Assembly: GCA_964539805.1 (NCBI GenBank)
Contig: CAZIKN010000015.1
Coordinates: forward strand, 1 to 64,000
DNA from: M3007 sp964539805
GTDB taxonomy: Bacteria > Bacteroidota > Bacteroidia > Chitinophagales > Saprospiraceae
Direction: 5' to 3'
Length of the DNA: 64,000 nucleotides
The notes below the pieces were generated by a model, which saw nothing but the letters and a program-made list of their open reading frames with translations, searched no databases and was not told where the DNA came from. Of this stretch, positions 9,346 to 18,232 are shown in pieces (position 1 is the stretch's first letter; each line of letters begins with the position of its first letter). The translations under genes were made by a program, and so were the position numbers.

Positions 9346-10470
9346 TCACTTAAATTCGGGTAAAGTTCTTAATTTCTTTTTCAGCCGTTGTATTCTTTTG
9401 TAAGATTGGTTGACCCGTTTTTTTGAAATTTTTCCCTCTTTTACTAACCTTTTCAAGGTCGAAAAAGCAGTTTCTGCTATTTGTGGGTCATATTCCAAAT
9501 TGTTGCCAAACAACAAAATATCTGCTCCGGCATTGACGGCAAGTGTCATGGCTCTTTCCAAACCATAATTTTTGGCAATGGCCCCCATCTGCATGTCATC
9601 CGTGATGATTACACCATCATAAGCATATTCATCACGTACAATACCCGTCAATATCTTTTTGGATAAAGTGGCCGGATGCAATGGATCAAGCCATGCGTTA
9701 AAGACATGAGCTGTCATTAATATATCACAGTTTCCAGAGGCAATTAGCCTGCGAAATGGCTCTAATTCCGTGTTTTTCCATACCTGCGTGACATTTACAA
9801 AACCGCCATGGGTGTCTCCCTTGGCACTTCCGTGCCCCGGGAAGTGTTTGAGTGAGGTCAGTACCCCTTCCTGGTGATGCGCTTGTATAAAAGCAAGGGC
9901 GTGAGGAGTGACCTGATCCGGCCACACCCCATAACTGCGTTTGCTGCGGTGAATAATGGAACTATCCTTGACCGGGCAGGTATCCAGGTCTACAACAGGA
10001 GCAAAGTTTAGGTTAATCCCTGCTTTCCTCAATGTTTTAGCTATGATAGATGCCCTTTTTGAGGTCGTATCCAAATTGTTTATTTTGCCCAAACTATCAG
10101 CAGAAATGCTTTGAGGGAAACCATAGTTGGATTTTAAACGGTTTACCTTGCCTCCTTCATGGTCTATGGCAATAAAAAGACGAGATTTTGCTGCGGACTG
10201 TAATTGACGGCATAATTGCTGCAATTGTTCTGGCGATTGTACATTGCGCGTATATGCTTTTGACTTGACATCATAATCAAACAATACTATTCCCCCAAGG
10301 TGAAAACGGCGGATGTCTTTTGCAATCTGACTCTCGGGTTTAGCATCCATGCCCCTAAATCCAATCAGCAGCATTTGGCCAATTTTTTTATCCAAGGATT
10401 TTTGAGCTATCGCGTTTTGTCCCTGCAACATGAAGCAAAATAAGTATGCTGCAATAATACGAATCGTCAT
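9346..10470 (-). CDS. glycoside hydrolase family 3 beta-N-acetylhexosaminidase
   Basis: 374 residues with a cleavable signal peptide (ending near AIAQ). The single GH3 N-terminal TIM-barrel domain carries the NagZ-type motifs: IAIDHEGGKVNRL, LKHFPGHGSAKGDTHGG (the His/Asp general acid-base loop of NagZ-type enzymes) and VIITDDMQMGAI with the catalytic nucleophile Asp. NagZ-type enzymes remove GlcNAc from anhydromuropeptides in wall recycling; the signal peptide suggests a periplasmic or surface location, as in other Bacteroidota, and the substrate could also be chitobiose-like. No beta-lactamase domain is fused. It converges on the Rpn gene. Confidence 0.9.
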   Translation of the reverse strand: MTIRIIAAYLFCFMLQGQNAIAQKSLDKKIGQMLLIGFRGMDAKPESQIAKDIRRFHLGGIVLFDYDVKSKAYTRNVQSPEQLQQLCRQLQSAAKSRLFIAIDHEGGKVNRLKSNYGFPQSISADSLGKINNLDTTSKRASIIAKTLRKAGINLNFAPVVDLDTCPVKDSSIIHRSKRSYGVWPDQVTPHALAFIQAHHQEGVLTSLKHFPGHGSAKGDTHGGFVNVTQVWKNTELEPFRRLIASGNCDILMTAHVFNAWLDPLHPATLSKKILTGIVRDEYAYDGVIITDDMQMGAIAKNYGLERAMTLAVNAGADILLFGNNLEYDPQIAETAFSTLKRLVKEGKISKKRVNQSYKRIQRLKKKLRTLPEFK

Positions 10471-10494
10471 GGTAAGTTATATTTTAGGCAAAAA

Positions 10495-10502
10495 TACCTT
10501 TG
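10495..10502 (+). promoter_or_regulatory. -7 promoter box TACCTTTG
   Basis: Matches TAnnTTTG on the plus strand, 120 bases before the aldehyde dehydrogenase ATG, so it would give a leader of roughly 110 bases. Confidence 0.3.
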
Positions 10503-10621
10503 GTTTTGACTTTACGCATAATTTTTTACCACTCCCAGATTAGATTTCACATTCAAGTACATGATTTTACCTTCTAATTTATAAGGAATATGTAGAAATT
10601 TGCCGTTCAATATATAGGATT

Positions 10622-12058
10622 ATGACCATTCAGAATTTTATCAACGGCGAATATGTAGCACCCAAAAGCGGCCAATACCTTGATAATTATCATCCGGCTA
10701 CCGGCGATATATATGGTAAAATACCAGATTCAAATGCTTCTGATGTGGCCGACGCAGTAATAGCAGCCCAAAGGGCATTCCCGGCTTGGGCTGCATTGCA
10801 ACCGGAGCAGCGGTGCGATATTCTTCTCGGAATTGCTGATGGTATTATAAAAAATATAGCGTCTTTGGCAGAGGCAGAAAGCACTGATTCGGGCAAGACC
10901 ATTACCACGGCTCGGACAGTAGATATTCCTCGTGCAGCGCTAAATTTTAAATTTTTCGCAACAGCATTGTGGCATTTTGCCTCGGAGAGCCATCATTTGC
11001 CACATGCAATGAGTTATACCTTGCGCCAGCCCATCGGTGTGGTTGGCTGTATTTCACCATGGAATCTTCCTTTGTATCTTTTCACCTGGAAAATAGCACC
11101 CGCTTTGGCTGCGGGCAATTGTGTAATCGGTAAACCTTCCGAAGTGACACCAATGACCGCTTATTTGTTAGGTGAAATATGCCAAAAAGCGGGGCTTCCG
11201 CCGGGGGTGCTCAATATTGTTCATGGAGCAGGGCCAACAACTGGGGAGGCTATTGTCCGGCATCCGGATATAAAAGCTATTTCGTTTACGGGAAGTACTC
11301 GTGCAGGTGCCGAAATTGCCCGTATTGCAGCCCCAATGTTTAAAAAAATAAGCCTCGAATTAGGCGGAAAAAATCCCAATATCATTTTTGCTGATTGCGA
11401 CTACGATAAAATGTTGGAAACTACAGTACGCTCTTCATTCAACAATCAAGGTCAAATATGCCTCTGTGGATCAAGAATTTATGTAGAAAAGAGCCTTTAT
11501 AAGCGTTTTAAAGAAGATTTTGTAGAGCGTGTGCTTGGCCTAAAATGTGGCGATCCGGCTGATCCAGCCAGCCAACAGGGGGCAGTGGTGTCCAAGATGC
11601 ATTTTGATAAAGTGTTGTCATATATTGAACTGGCTAAGCAAGAAGGTGGGAATATGCTTTGTGGGGGGCACGCTCTTGAGTTTTCAGGGAAATTGTCAGG
11701 AGGTTGGTATATCGCTCCTACGGTTATTGAGGGCCTGACTGTGCAGTGCCGTGCCAATCAGGAAGAGATTTTTGGCCCCGTGGTTACGCTTCAGCCTTTT
11801 GAAAATGAAGAGGAAGCCTTGGCTTTAGCCAATAGCAGCCCTTATGGATTAAGCGCCACCTTGTGGACCAATAATCATTCGCGAGTGAATCGGCTTAGTG
11901 CTTCGCTTCAGGCTGGTATTGTATGGGTAAACACTTGGATGTTACGAGACTTGCGCACGCCATTTGGCGGAGTCAAAAATTCAGGGGTAGGGCGGGAAGG
12001 AGGCTGGGATGTCATGCGATTTTTCACGGAGACAAAAAATATTACTGTTGGGCTGTAA
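10622..12058 (+). CDS. NAD(P)-dependent aldehyde dehydrogenase (ALDH8/AMSDH-like)
   Basis: 478 residues covering a complete ALDH fold. The oxyanion Asn lies in ISPWNLPLYL, the cofactor loop is ISFTGSTRAGAEI, the general base Glu is in SLELGGKNPN and the catalytic Cys in NNQGQICLCGSRIYVE. The Cys-flanking CLCGSRI most resembles ALDH8A1 and 2-aminomuconate/2-hydroxymuconate semialdehyde dehydrogenases, so a role in the kynurenine pathway of tryptophan breakdown is plausible. No other kynurenine gene is in the window, so the substrate stays an inference. It is transcribed alone and converges on the tail-specific protease gene across a strong hairpin. Confidence 0.9.
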   Translation: MTIQNFINGEYVAPKSGQYLDNYHPATGDIYGKIPDSNASDVADAVIAAQRAFPAWAALQPEQRCDILLGIADGIIKNIASLAEAESTDSGKTITTARTVDIPRAALNFKFFATALWHFASESHHLPHAMSYTLRQPIGVVGCISPWNLPLYLFTWKIAPALAAGNCVIGKPSEVTPMTAYLLGEICQKAGLPPGVLNIVHGAGPTTGEAIVRHPDIKAISFTGSTRAGAEIARIAAPMFKKISLELGGKNPNIIFADCDYDKMLETTVRSSFNNQGQICLCGSRIYVEKSLYKRFKEDFVERVLGLKCGDPADPASQQGAVVSKMHFDKVLSYIELAKQEGGNMLCGGHALEFSGKLSGGWYIAPTVIEGLTVQCRANQEEIFGPVVTLQPFENEEEALALANSSPYGLSATLWTNNHSRVNRLSASLQAGIVWVNTWMLRDLRTPFGGVKNSGVGREGGWDVMRFFTETKNITVGL

Positions 12059-12084
12059 AAGATAATACCCTTACAGTAGCACAA

Positions 12085-12155
12085 TAAAAAAAGGGGTGTG
12101 CACACTAAAAAATAACAAATTTATGTCGTTATTGCTTTTGTGCGCACACCCCTGT
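12085..12155 (-). terminator. long hairpin terminator between convergent genes
   Basis: aggggtgtgcacac (12092-12105) pairs with gtgcgcacacccct (12140-12153) with one mismatch, and an inner ataac/gttat pair lies between them. Read on the minus strand the stem is followed by seven Ts, so it should stop transcription from the protease gene; it may also act on the plus strand. Confidence 0.75.
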
Positions 12156-12166
12156 TGATATATCAC

Positions 12167-14314
12167 TTACTGTCTGCCGGAAGCTACGGCATCCATCTTG
12201 ATCATGTCTCGAATGATATTGTATGCTTCAAAGAGTTGGATGTCTTTTTTCCGATCTTTGATCCAGTCTGTATTGCGCGCAGCACGAGAAGTATCCACCT
12301 GAATAGATGATAAATCTGCATTAAGGTTAACTACTTCAAATCCGTCAATGGGTTTGAACATGTTTTCATATTGAGCAGCTTCATCATCCAATTTTTTATT
12401 CCATTCACGGTATTTTTCAGAGTTTAATGGATATTGGGAGTTATCTCGCTGCCTTTTTAACCGCAAGGCATTTTCGTTCACTTTCTGGAAGATTGGGTCG
12501 TTTTTGACCCTTTGCATGCTATTGGATTTCAACTTTGAAATATCATTAATCTGATAGGCATTTTGGGTGAAAGGTACGGGGTTAATCGTAGTGGCATCCA
12601 AGGGGAAGTCATTTTCCTTTTCGCCCAAATCAACATAGTTATATACATCAGGCAACACAATATCAGGAGTTACACCATCCAATTGGGTGGTTTTGCCACT
12701 AACCCTGTAGAATTTTTGAATGGTTAGTTTCATTTCCCCCAAGGGTTTTACGGAATTATCCGCGCTGAAATTATTGAGGTCAAGGAAACGTTGTACCGTT
12801 CCTTTTCCATAGGTTCCTGCAGAGCCTACGATGACAGCACGCTTGTAATCCTGCATGGCTGCTGCAAGGATTTCAGAGGCAGATGCGCTGAAACCATTTA
12901 CCATCACTACCAAGGGGCCATCCCAATCCACATCGCGATCGTTGTCATTCATTACATCGGGATTGCGGTTGCGACTTTTCACCTGAACCATAGGCCCTTC
13001 CTCAACAAAGATGCCGGACATTTGAACCACATCACGTAGGGAGCCGCCGCCATTGTTGCGCAGATCAAGGATGATGCCTTTTACGCCTTCCTGTTTTAAT
13101 TTTGCTACCTCTTTAGCAACGTCCACAGCACAGGAGGTCATACCTTGTGGAGTAAAATCAGCGTAAAATTTAGGCAAGAAAATATAGCCAATTTTATCGC
13201 TTGTCTTTTGGTCCGGGCCTCCCAACAGCAAGGACTTGGCAAAACCTTCCTCCATTAGGACCACATCGCGGGTGATTTTGATCGTTTTTTCTGAGCCATC
13301 CGCTTTCTGGATTTGAAGGGTAACTACGCTGCCCTTGGGGCCGCGGATCTTGGATACCACATCATCAATTTCCCAGCCCATGACATCTATCAGTTCCTCT
13401 TCTCCTTGCCCTACTTTAATAACTACGTCTTTGGGTTCAAGATCGCCTTGTTTCCAAGCCGGGCCTCCGGGCACAATCTCGGTGACTGAGGTTTTCTCCC
13501 CGTCACTTTGCAGGCGGGCACCGATACCTTCTAATTTGCCGGACATCTGGATATCAAAATTTTCCTTTTCTTTAGGAGAGTAATATCCGGTATGCGGATC
13601 AAATACGTTGCAAAACGAGTTCAGGTAGGTTTCCATTCGCTTGGTACGATCCAGCTTTTCCAGGCGTTTATACCATTTATCATAGGTTTCAAGCACTTTT
13701 TTGCGTGCTTCCACCTCCAGTTGATCAAAGGTTTTTTTGTCGCCTTTGAAGTCTGCTTTGTTTTGTTTGTCCTGTTCATCCGTTACCCGGCTGAGCACCT
13801 CATATTTCATCCAGCTTACCCAACGCTTGCGCAGGTCAGCATCATCTTTTGCCCATTCGAGTTTTTCGCCATCGGTTTCAAGGGTTTCATTGTTGGAGAA
13901 ATCCAATGGTGCAGAAAGGATTTCCCTGTACCAGCCCTGTGTTTTTTCCAGCGATTTGTCCAAAAGCTTTACGGAGGCATCAAAAAAATCAAATTTGCCA
14001 GCAACAGCTTGATCGTCCAACTGTGTCTCAAAAGGTTTGAGTTGCTCAATATCCTGCTTGGTGAGGAATCTTTTACTACCATCAATATCTTTAAGGTAGA
14101 GTTTGTACAGATCTTTTGAAAAAACATCATCAACGTTGCGTGGCTGGAAGTGGTAATTGCGCAAACCAGCCAATAATGCCTGCATTACAGCGGCATCTTT
14201 TTTGGGGTCCGGGTCGCCGTGGAATGGCTTTGCTCCATTGGAAAAATTGAGTATCAGTCCAATAGCAAATATACCCACGAAGGAAAAGAACAAGTGAGAT
14301 GCTTTAATTTTCAT
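12167..14314 (-). CDS. carboxy-terminal (tail-specific) processing protease, S41 family
   Basis: About 715 residues from ATG 14314, which places the hydrophobic signal segment at the very N-terminus; an in-frame ATG at 14368 would add 18 residues before it. The order is a helical N-terminal domain, a PDZ domain (KLEGIGARLQSDG, then VPGGPAWKQGDLEPKDVVIKV), the S41 protease domain with Ser in VNGFSASASEILA and Lys in GTYGKGTVQ, and a C-terminal DUF3340-type helical region. This is the Prc/Tsp architecture: an envelope Ser/Lys protease that degrades or trims periplasmic proteins from the C-terminus. Length agrees with the family (about 680-730). Confidence 0.93.
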   Translation of the reverse strand: MKIKASHLFFSFVGIFAIGLILNFSNGAKPFHGDPDPKKDAAVMQALLAGLRNYHFQPRNVDDVFSKDLYKLYLKDIDGSKRFLTKQDIEQLKPFETQLDDQAVAGKFDFFDASVKLLDKSLEKTQGWYREILSAPLDFSNNETLETDGEKLEWAKDDADLRKRWVSWMKYEVLSRVTDEQDKQNKADFKGDKKTFDQLEVEARKKVLETYDKWYKRLEKLDRTKRMETYLNSFCNVFDPHTGYYSPKEKENFDIQMSGKLEGIGARLQSDGEKTSVTEIVPGGPAWKQGDLEPKDVVIKVGQGEEELIDVMGWEIDDVVSKIRGPKGSVVTLQIQKADGSEKTIKITRDVVLMEEGFAKSLLLGGPDQKTSDKIGYIFLPKFYADFTPQGMTSCAVDVAKEVAKLKQEGVKGIILDLRNNGGGSLRDVVQMSGIFVEEGPMVQVKSRNRNPDVMNDNDRDVDWDGPLVVMVNGFSASASEILAAAMQDYKRAVIVGSAGTYGKGTVQRFLDLNNFSADNSVKPLGEMKLTIQKFYRVSGKTTQLDGVTPDIVLPDVYNYVDLGEKENDFPLDATTINPVPFTQNAYQINDISKLKSNSMQRVKNDPIFQKVNENALRLKRQRDNSQYPLNSEKYREWNKKLDDEAAQYENMFKPIDGFEVVNLNADLSSIQVDTSRAARNTDWIKDRKKDIQLFEAYNIIRDMIKMDAVASGRQ

Positions 14315-14589
14315 GTCCTGAATAGTTTTGTCTAAATCAAAGCCCAAAGGGCGATTACGTAATTTCATCGTTTAATAATGAGATTTAAAGGTAATAGGAA
14401 AACATTTTAGTTGTTGATCAGCGCTTCAAATTTTTTTAATTTTCGGCTAACTTTCCAAATTTTTCCCTTGTGTTTGCGGGTTGTTGACAAACGAAAGAAC
14501 GCGGAACTTAGTAGTAGGTTGCGTCAGTTTTCTACAAAACATCCATTTAAGTCTTTGTACGGTAGTTTTAAGGATTATTTAAGACAATT

Positions 14590-15483
14590 TTAAAAACGGA
14601 GTAAACGATAGTTTCTGTATTCAAATGGCCTGTATCCGCTAATTTTTTCTATCCAGTTGGAAAGGAAGTCTTTCCAGGAATTGCGAATGCGAGTTGGATC
14701 ATTGGCGAATTGCCAATTGATGGCATCAATTCGAGGCTTCATTACAGTTGGATGTGAACCTGTGTACCTTGATAGCGGTTCCGTGCCATCATATTTATAG
14801 GTGTTGTTTTCACCCAAAAGCGCTTTTATTTTTTCGTCAGAGTGCCATAAACGATTGAAATTCTGCTGTTTGCGTAACTGCGCCTCCGGATGTTTTACCC
14901 AGCCGTAATGGTAGATGGTTGCAGGTATCAATCTAACCCTCAACTTTCGTCCAGCGCCGAGCGGCGTGTCACGGATGCGAAAACCCTGGGCATCCCTGTA
15001 AGAATAGATATTTTTATTGTTGCGCACAATGCGGACTTCGCGCCGATACCATCTTCGTGAGGCACCTGTATAATCATAGGATCCGTAAAAATGCCTGTAA
15101 TGAAAAAGTAGGCCTTCTGTGTTGAGGTCATCAAGCCATTGCTGCATGCTTGTCCGAATGGCGGGCAAATCATCTTCATGTACACATTCATCTGCCTGAA
15201 TATAAAAACACCAGTCAAACTCAGGGCCAATGGCTTGTAAAGCCTTGTCCGTTTCAACGGCCAATACCCTGCCGCCTTCTCGCAAGGAGTCATCCCAATG
15301 GGTTTCTATAATCTGGATGCGGGGATCGCCAATACTTTGCACCAATTGTAAGGTGTTGTCATCGGATTGGCCAACAGCCACAACAAAATGATCGCACAAT
15401 GGAAGCACAGATCGAATGGCTTCGGTAACCGGATAATCATACAAAACCGCATTTCGGATAAAAGTGAAGCCCGCAACTTTCAT
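14590..15483 (-). CDS. glycosyltransferase family 2 protein
   Basis: 297 residues, soluble, beginning with MKVAGFTFIRNA as in the bacterial GT2 subfamily that acts on sugars of surface glycans. The GT-A fold is visible as the nucleotide-binding N-terminus, the strand VVAVGQSDDNT, and a FYIQADECVHEDDL segment in place of the usual DxD metal site. The C-terminal half is Arg/Tyr-rich. Acceptor and donor sugar cannot be told. It sits between the protease gene and fabH on the same strand but is separated from fabH by a dispersed repeat. Confidence 0.85.
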   Translation of the reverse strand: MKVAGFTFIRNAVLYDYPVTEAIRSVLPLCDHFVVAVGQSDDNTLQLVQSIGDPRIQIIETHWDDSLREGGRVLAVETDKALQAIGPEFDWCFYIQADECVHEDDLPAIRTSMQQWLDDLNTEGLLFHYRHFYGSYDYTGASRRWYRREVRIVRNNKNIYSYRDAQGFRIRDTPLGAGRKLRVRLIPATIYHYGWVKHPEAQLRKQQNFNRLWHSDEKIKALLGENNTYKYDGTEPLSRYTGSHPTVMKPRIDAINWQFANDPTRIRNSWKDFLSNWIEKISGYRPFEYRNYRLLRF

Positions 15484-15495
15484 GGAATTAAACCC

Positions 15496-15580
15496 GGATT
15501 TAAGTGATTTTGAAGATTAGCAGGATTGATTTACCCGATTTTTAAAGATTTACAGACGAGAGGAGACTCAAAACCACTTT
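15496..15580. repeat. dispersed intergenic repeat, copy 1
   Basis: Starts with ggatttaagtgattttgaag and ends with ctcaaaaccacttt; the same two blocks occur in the same order at 27038-27090. Copy 1 carries about 30 extra bases between them (15520-15552), which look like a further diverged unit of the same aggatt...gaagatt kind. Confidence 0.75.
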
Positions 15581-15594
15581 TATATATGCTTGGT

Positions 15595-16584
15595 TCAATA
15601 GGCCCACTTGAGGTACAGTGCTCCCCAGGTAAAACCGCCGCCAAAAGCAGTCAGTATAATGTTATCGCCTTTTTTCAATTGAGATTCATAATCCCACAAA
15701 CAAAGAGGCAAGGTACCTGCAGTGGTATTGCCATAACGCTCAATGTTCATCATGACCTTCTCCATAGGGAAGTGAAGGTGTTCGGCCACGGATGTAATGA
15801 TGCGCATATTGGCCTGGTGGGGGACTACCCATTGCACATCATCAGCCGTCATCTTGTTGCGGCGCATCACTTCTTCACAGGTACTGGTCATTCCTTTAAC
15901 CGCATGAACAAATACACGCTTGCCATCTTGCCATGCATAATGCTCACGGGCAAGTACGGTTTCTGCAGAAGCCGGCTTGAGTGAGCCGCCTGCTTTCATG
16001 TGGAGCAGCTCGCGTCCGGAACCATCGCCACGCAATACAAAATCAATGATGCCATTGCCGTCTTTGCGTGGTTCAAGCAGTACTGCGCCTGCGCCATCAC
16101 CAAAGATAACGCAAGTGTTGCGATCCTGATAATCAATGATGGAGGACATCATGTCTGCCCCAACAACAACTACCTTGCTGAAGGTTTCATTTTGAACAAA
16201 CTGTGCACCTGTTGACAAGGCAAATAAAAATCCGGAACAGGCGGCGTTAATATCATAGCCAAAAGCATTTTTAGCTCCGATCTTGTCGCAAACCGTGTTT
16301 GCAGTATCTGGAAAAACCATGTCAGCTGTAACGGTAGCTACGATGAGCATATCTATTTCTCCAGGTTTTACACCCGTTTTTTCCAACAGACCGCGTACAG
16401 CCTCGGCGCACATGTCGCTTGTGGCCCATCCTGGTGTTTTGAGTATCCTGCGTTCTTTGATGCCCGTGCGTGAAAGGATCCATTCGTCGTTGGTATCCAC
16501 CATTTTTTCCAAATCCTTGTTGGTGAGCCGGGTTTCTGGTAGCCATCCTTGTACGGCGGTGATCGCGGCGCGCGTTTTGCCCAT
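15595..16584 (-). CDS. fabH: beta-ketoacyl-ACP synthase III
   Basis: KAS III condenses acetyl-CoA (or branched acyl-CoA) with malonyl-ACP to start fatty acid synthesis. The 329-residue product has the full catalytic triad: Cys in NAACSGFLFAL, His in VVPHQANMRI and Asn in YGNTTAGTLPL, with the GDGAGAVLLEP glycine loop. Length and motifs match canonical FabH. A second, non-canonical paralogue is at 38809-39807. A minus-strand TATCTTTG box lies about 50 bases before the start, divergent from the DUF1015 gene. Confidence 0.95.
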   Translation of the reverse strand: MGKTRAAITAVQGWLPETRLTNKDLEKMVDTNDEWILSRTGIKERRILKTPGWATSDMCAEAVRGLLEKTGVKPGEIDMLIVATVTADMVFPDTANTVCDKIGAKNAFGYDINAACSGFLFALSTGAQFVQNETFSKVVVVGADMMSSIIDYQDRNTCVIFGDGAGAVLLEPRKDGNGIIDFVLRGDGSGRELLHMKAGGSLKPASAETVLAREHYAWQDGKRVFVHAVKGMTSTCEEVMRRNKMTADDVQWVVPHQANMRIITSVAEHLHFPMEKVMMNIERYGNTTAGTLPLCLWDYESQLKKGDNIILTAFGGGFTWGALYLKWAY

Positions 16585-16634
16585 GATATTACAATGTTAT
16601 TTACTGATGAAGCAGTGGGGTTTTCTACTGAGGG

Positions 16635-16642
16635 CAAAGATA
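16635..16642 (-). promoter_or_regulatory. -7 promoter box TATCTTTG for fabH
   Basis: On the minus strand this matches TAnnTTTG and ends about 50 bases before the fabH ATG at 16584. Confidence 0.4.
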
Positions 16643-16709
16643 CATAGTTCTGCGCTCATCATTCCGGATTAACGCTGTCTTATTCATCTTTACTTTTTAC
16701 TTTTACGCC

Positions 16710-17834
16710 ATGAATATCCATCCATTCAAGACACTATACCCACAGCAATCCATGATTGTTTCGATGGACAAGTTCTGCGAAGAGGCTAAAGAAGCCTACA
16801 ATCATTATAAGGAGGCAGGTTTATTGGACCGGTATCAAGCGTCAGCGCTATACATTCTGCAAATTGAAACGACACGCAGAAAGCATACAGGTTTGGTATG
16901 CTTGAATGATGTGGGCGATTTTTTTTCGGGAAAAGTTAAAAAACATGAAAAAACCCTGAGTGAAAGGGAGCAGCATCAAATAGATTTGTTGCTCCGATGG
17001 GATGCTGTGCTAAAACCAGTTTTGCTTACTTACCCTGAGGTAGAAGCCATAGAAACCTGGATGTCGGCATACACACATGCCCATCGTCCTTTTTTGATTA
17101 CCCGCTTTGAAAAAGAGCATCAGACGCATCGGGTATGGGCGGTAACCCAGGCAACGGATATCCAGACTTTGCAAGCCCTTTTTGCCCAAAACATTAAAAG
17201 TACATATATTGCTGATGGGCATCACCGCACCAGTACCTTGGCTACTCTGCATGACCAATTCAGCGCACAATACCCGGAACATGACTTCGACCATTTGTTC
17301 TGCGCTTTTTTTGCCTCATCACAATTGGATATTTTGGACTACAACCGTGTCATAGAAGGTGTGAAGCAGAAGGGCGCTTTGCAGCTTATGGTACATTTGA
17401 GCCATTATTTTGAGATAAACTCATTGGCAGAGGCGCGAAGGCCAAATGAAAAACATGAAATGGTGCTTTATCTCCGCAAGGGATGGTTTAGCCTCCGGCT
17501 CAAGCCCGAAGTGTTGCAACAATACAAAGAACAAGCTGTGGTATTAGACGCCACACTACTCAATGAATTGGTACTTGAGTCATTTTTTCATATTACTGAT
17601 ATCAGAACCGACAAGCGCATTATCTACGTGGAAGGCAGTAAGGGGTTCAAGGGAATACTAAAAAACGCTGGCAGCGGCAATGATAGGGCAGGATTTATGC
17701 TTTATCCTGTTGATGTACAGGATATGATGCGCTTGGCAGACCTTGGAGAAAGCCTACCGCCCAAAAGCACCTATTTCTCCCCTCGCTTGCGAAGTGGATT
17801 ATTGGTGCAAGAATTACGGAAAATTAAGGAGTAA
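16710..17834 (+). CDS. DUF1015 family protein
   Basis: 374 residues, cytosolic. It matches the DUF1015 family, recognisable from the N-terminal YQASALYILQIETTRRKHTG region, the YIADGHHRTSTL motif in the middle and the YPVDVQDMMRLADLGESLPPKSTYFSPRLRSG C-terminal block (given here as separate pieces of one conserved stretch). The function of the family is not established; members often sit near serine or phosphoglycerate dehydrogenase genes, which is not the case here. The start follows a TACTTTTA box by a few bases. Confidence 0.85.
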   Translation: MNIHPFKTLYPQQSMIVSMDKFCEEAKEAYNHYKEAGLLDRYQASALYILQIETTRRKHTGLVCLNDVGDFFSGKVKKHEKTLSEREQHQIDLLLRWDAVLKPVLLTYPEVEAIETWMSAYTHAHRPFLITRFEKEHQTHRVWAVTQATDIQTLQALFAQNIKSTYIADGHHRTSTLATLHDQFSAQYPEHDFDHLFCAFFASSQLDILDYNRVIEGVKQKGALQLMVHLSHYFEINSLAEARRPNEKHEMVLYLRKGWFSLRLKPEVLQQYKEQAVVLDATLLNELVLESFFHITDIRTDKRIIYVEGSKGFKGILKNAGSGNDRAGFMLYPVDVQDMMRLADLGESLPPKSTYFSPRLRSGLLVQELRKIKE

Positions 17835-18232
17835 AATGGCGTTTAAATACAATATGCCTTATTGTACATCCTGAGACTCAATTTTTTCCTTGGAAAAACC
17901 CGAAACAGCGGCTAACAAGAGCGTAACGAAAATGATTAAATAAGTGACCATGAAAATTAGCGGAGTAAGGATAAATTGCCCAGTTAGGCAAAAAAGTTGA
18001 CAAGGGGAACGGAAAACGGTTGTGAATAGTATTGTGTCGCAACTGTTTTAGGACCATTTGTCATAAATTAGACGTCTTGAGGTTCAGCGAATAGCGTGCC
18101 GAATTGCTTTTACACCTATAAATACAGGAATTATTTCTTTTTTTGCAAACCAATGCGTTAACTTTGCGCCTGCTTTTTTATGAGCAATTTGTTTTTGTAC
18201 TTAACACTTTGATTTTTAACTAATTATAGAAA
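17835..18232. other. 398-bp intergenic region
   Basis: No gene is supported here; the open frames are very short. A weak hairpin tacaata/tattgta (17848-17866) follows the DUF1015 stop. A TAACTTTG box (18159-18166) lies 67 bases before the PpiD-like ATG. Nothing else is recognisable. Confidence 0.5.
18159..18166 (+). promoter_or_regulatory. -7 promoter box TAACTTTG
   Basis: Matches TAnnTTTG upstream of the PpiD-like gene; a TTTG at 18142-18145 is closer than the usual -33 spacing. Confidence 0.4.
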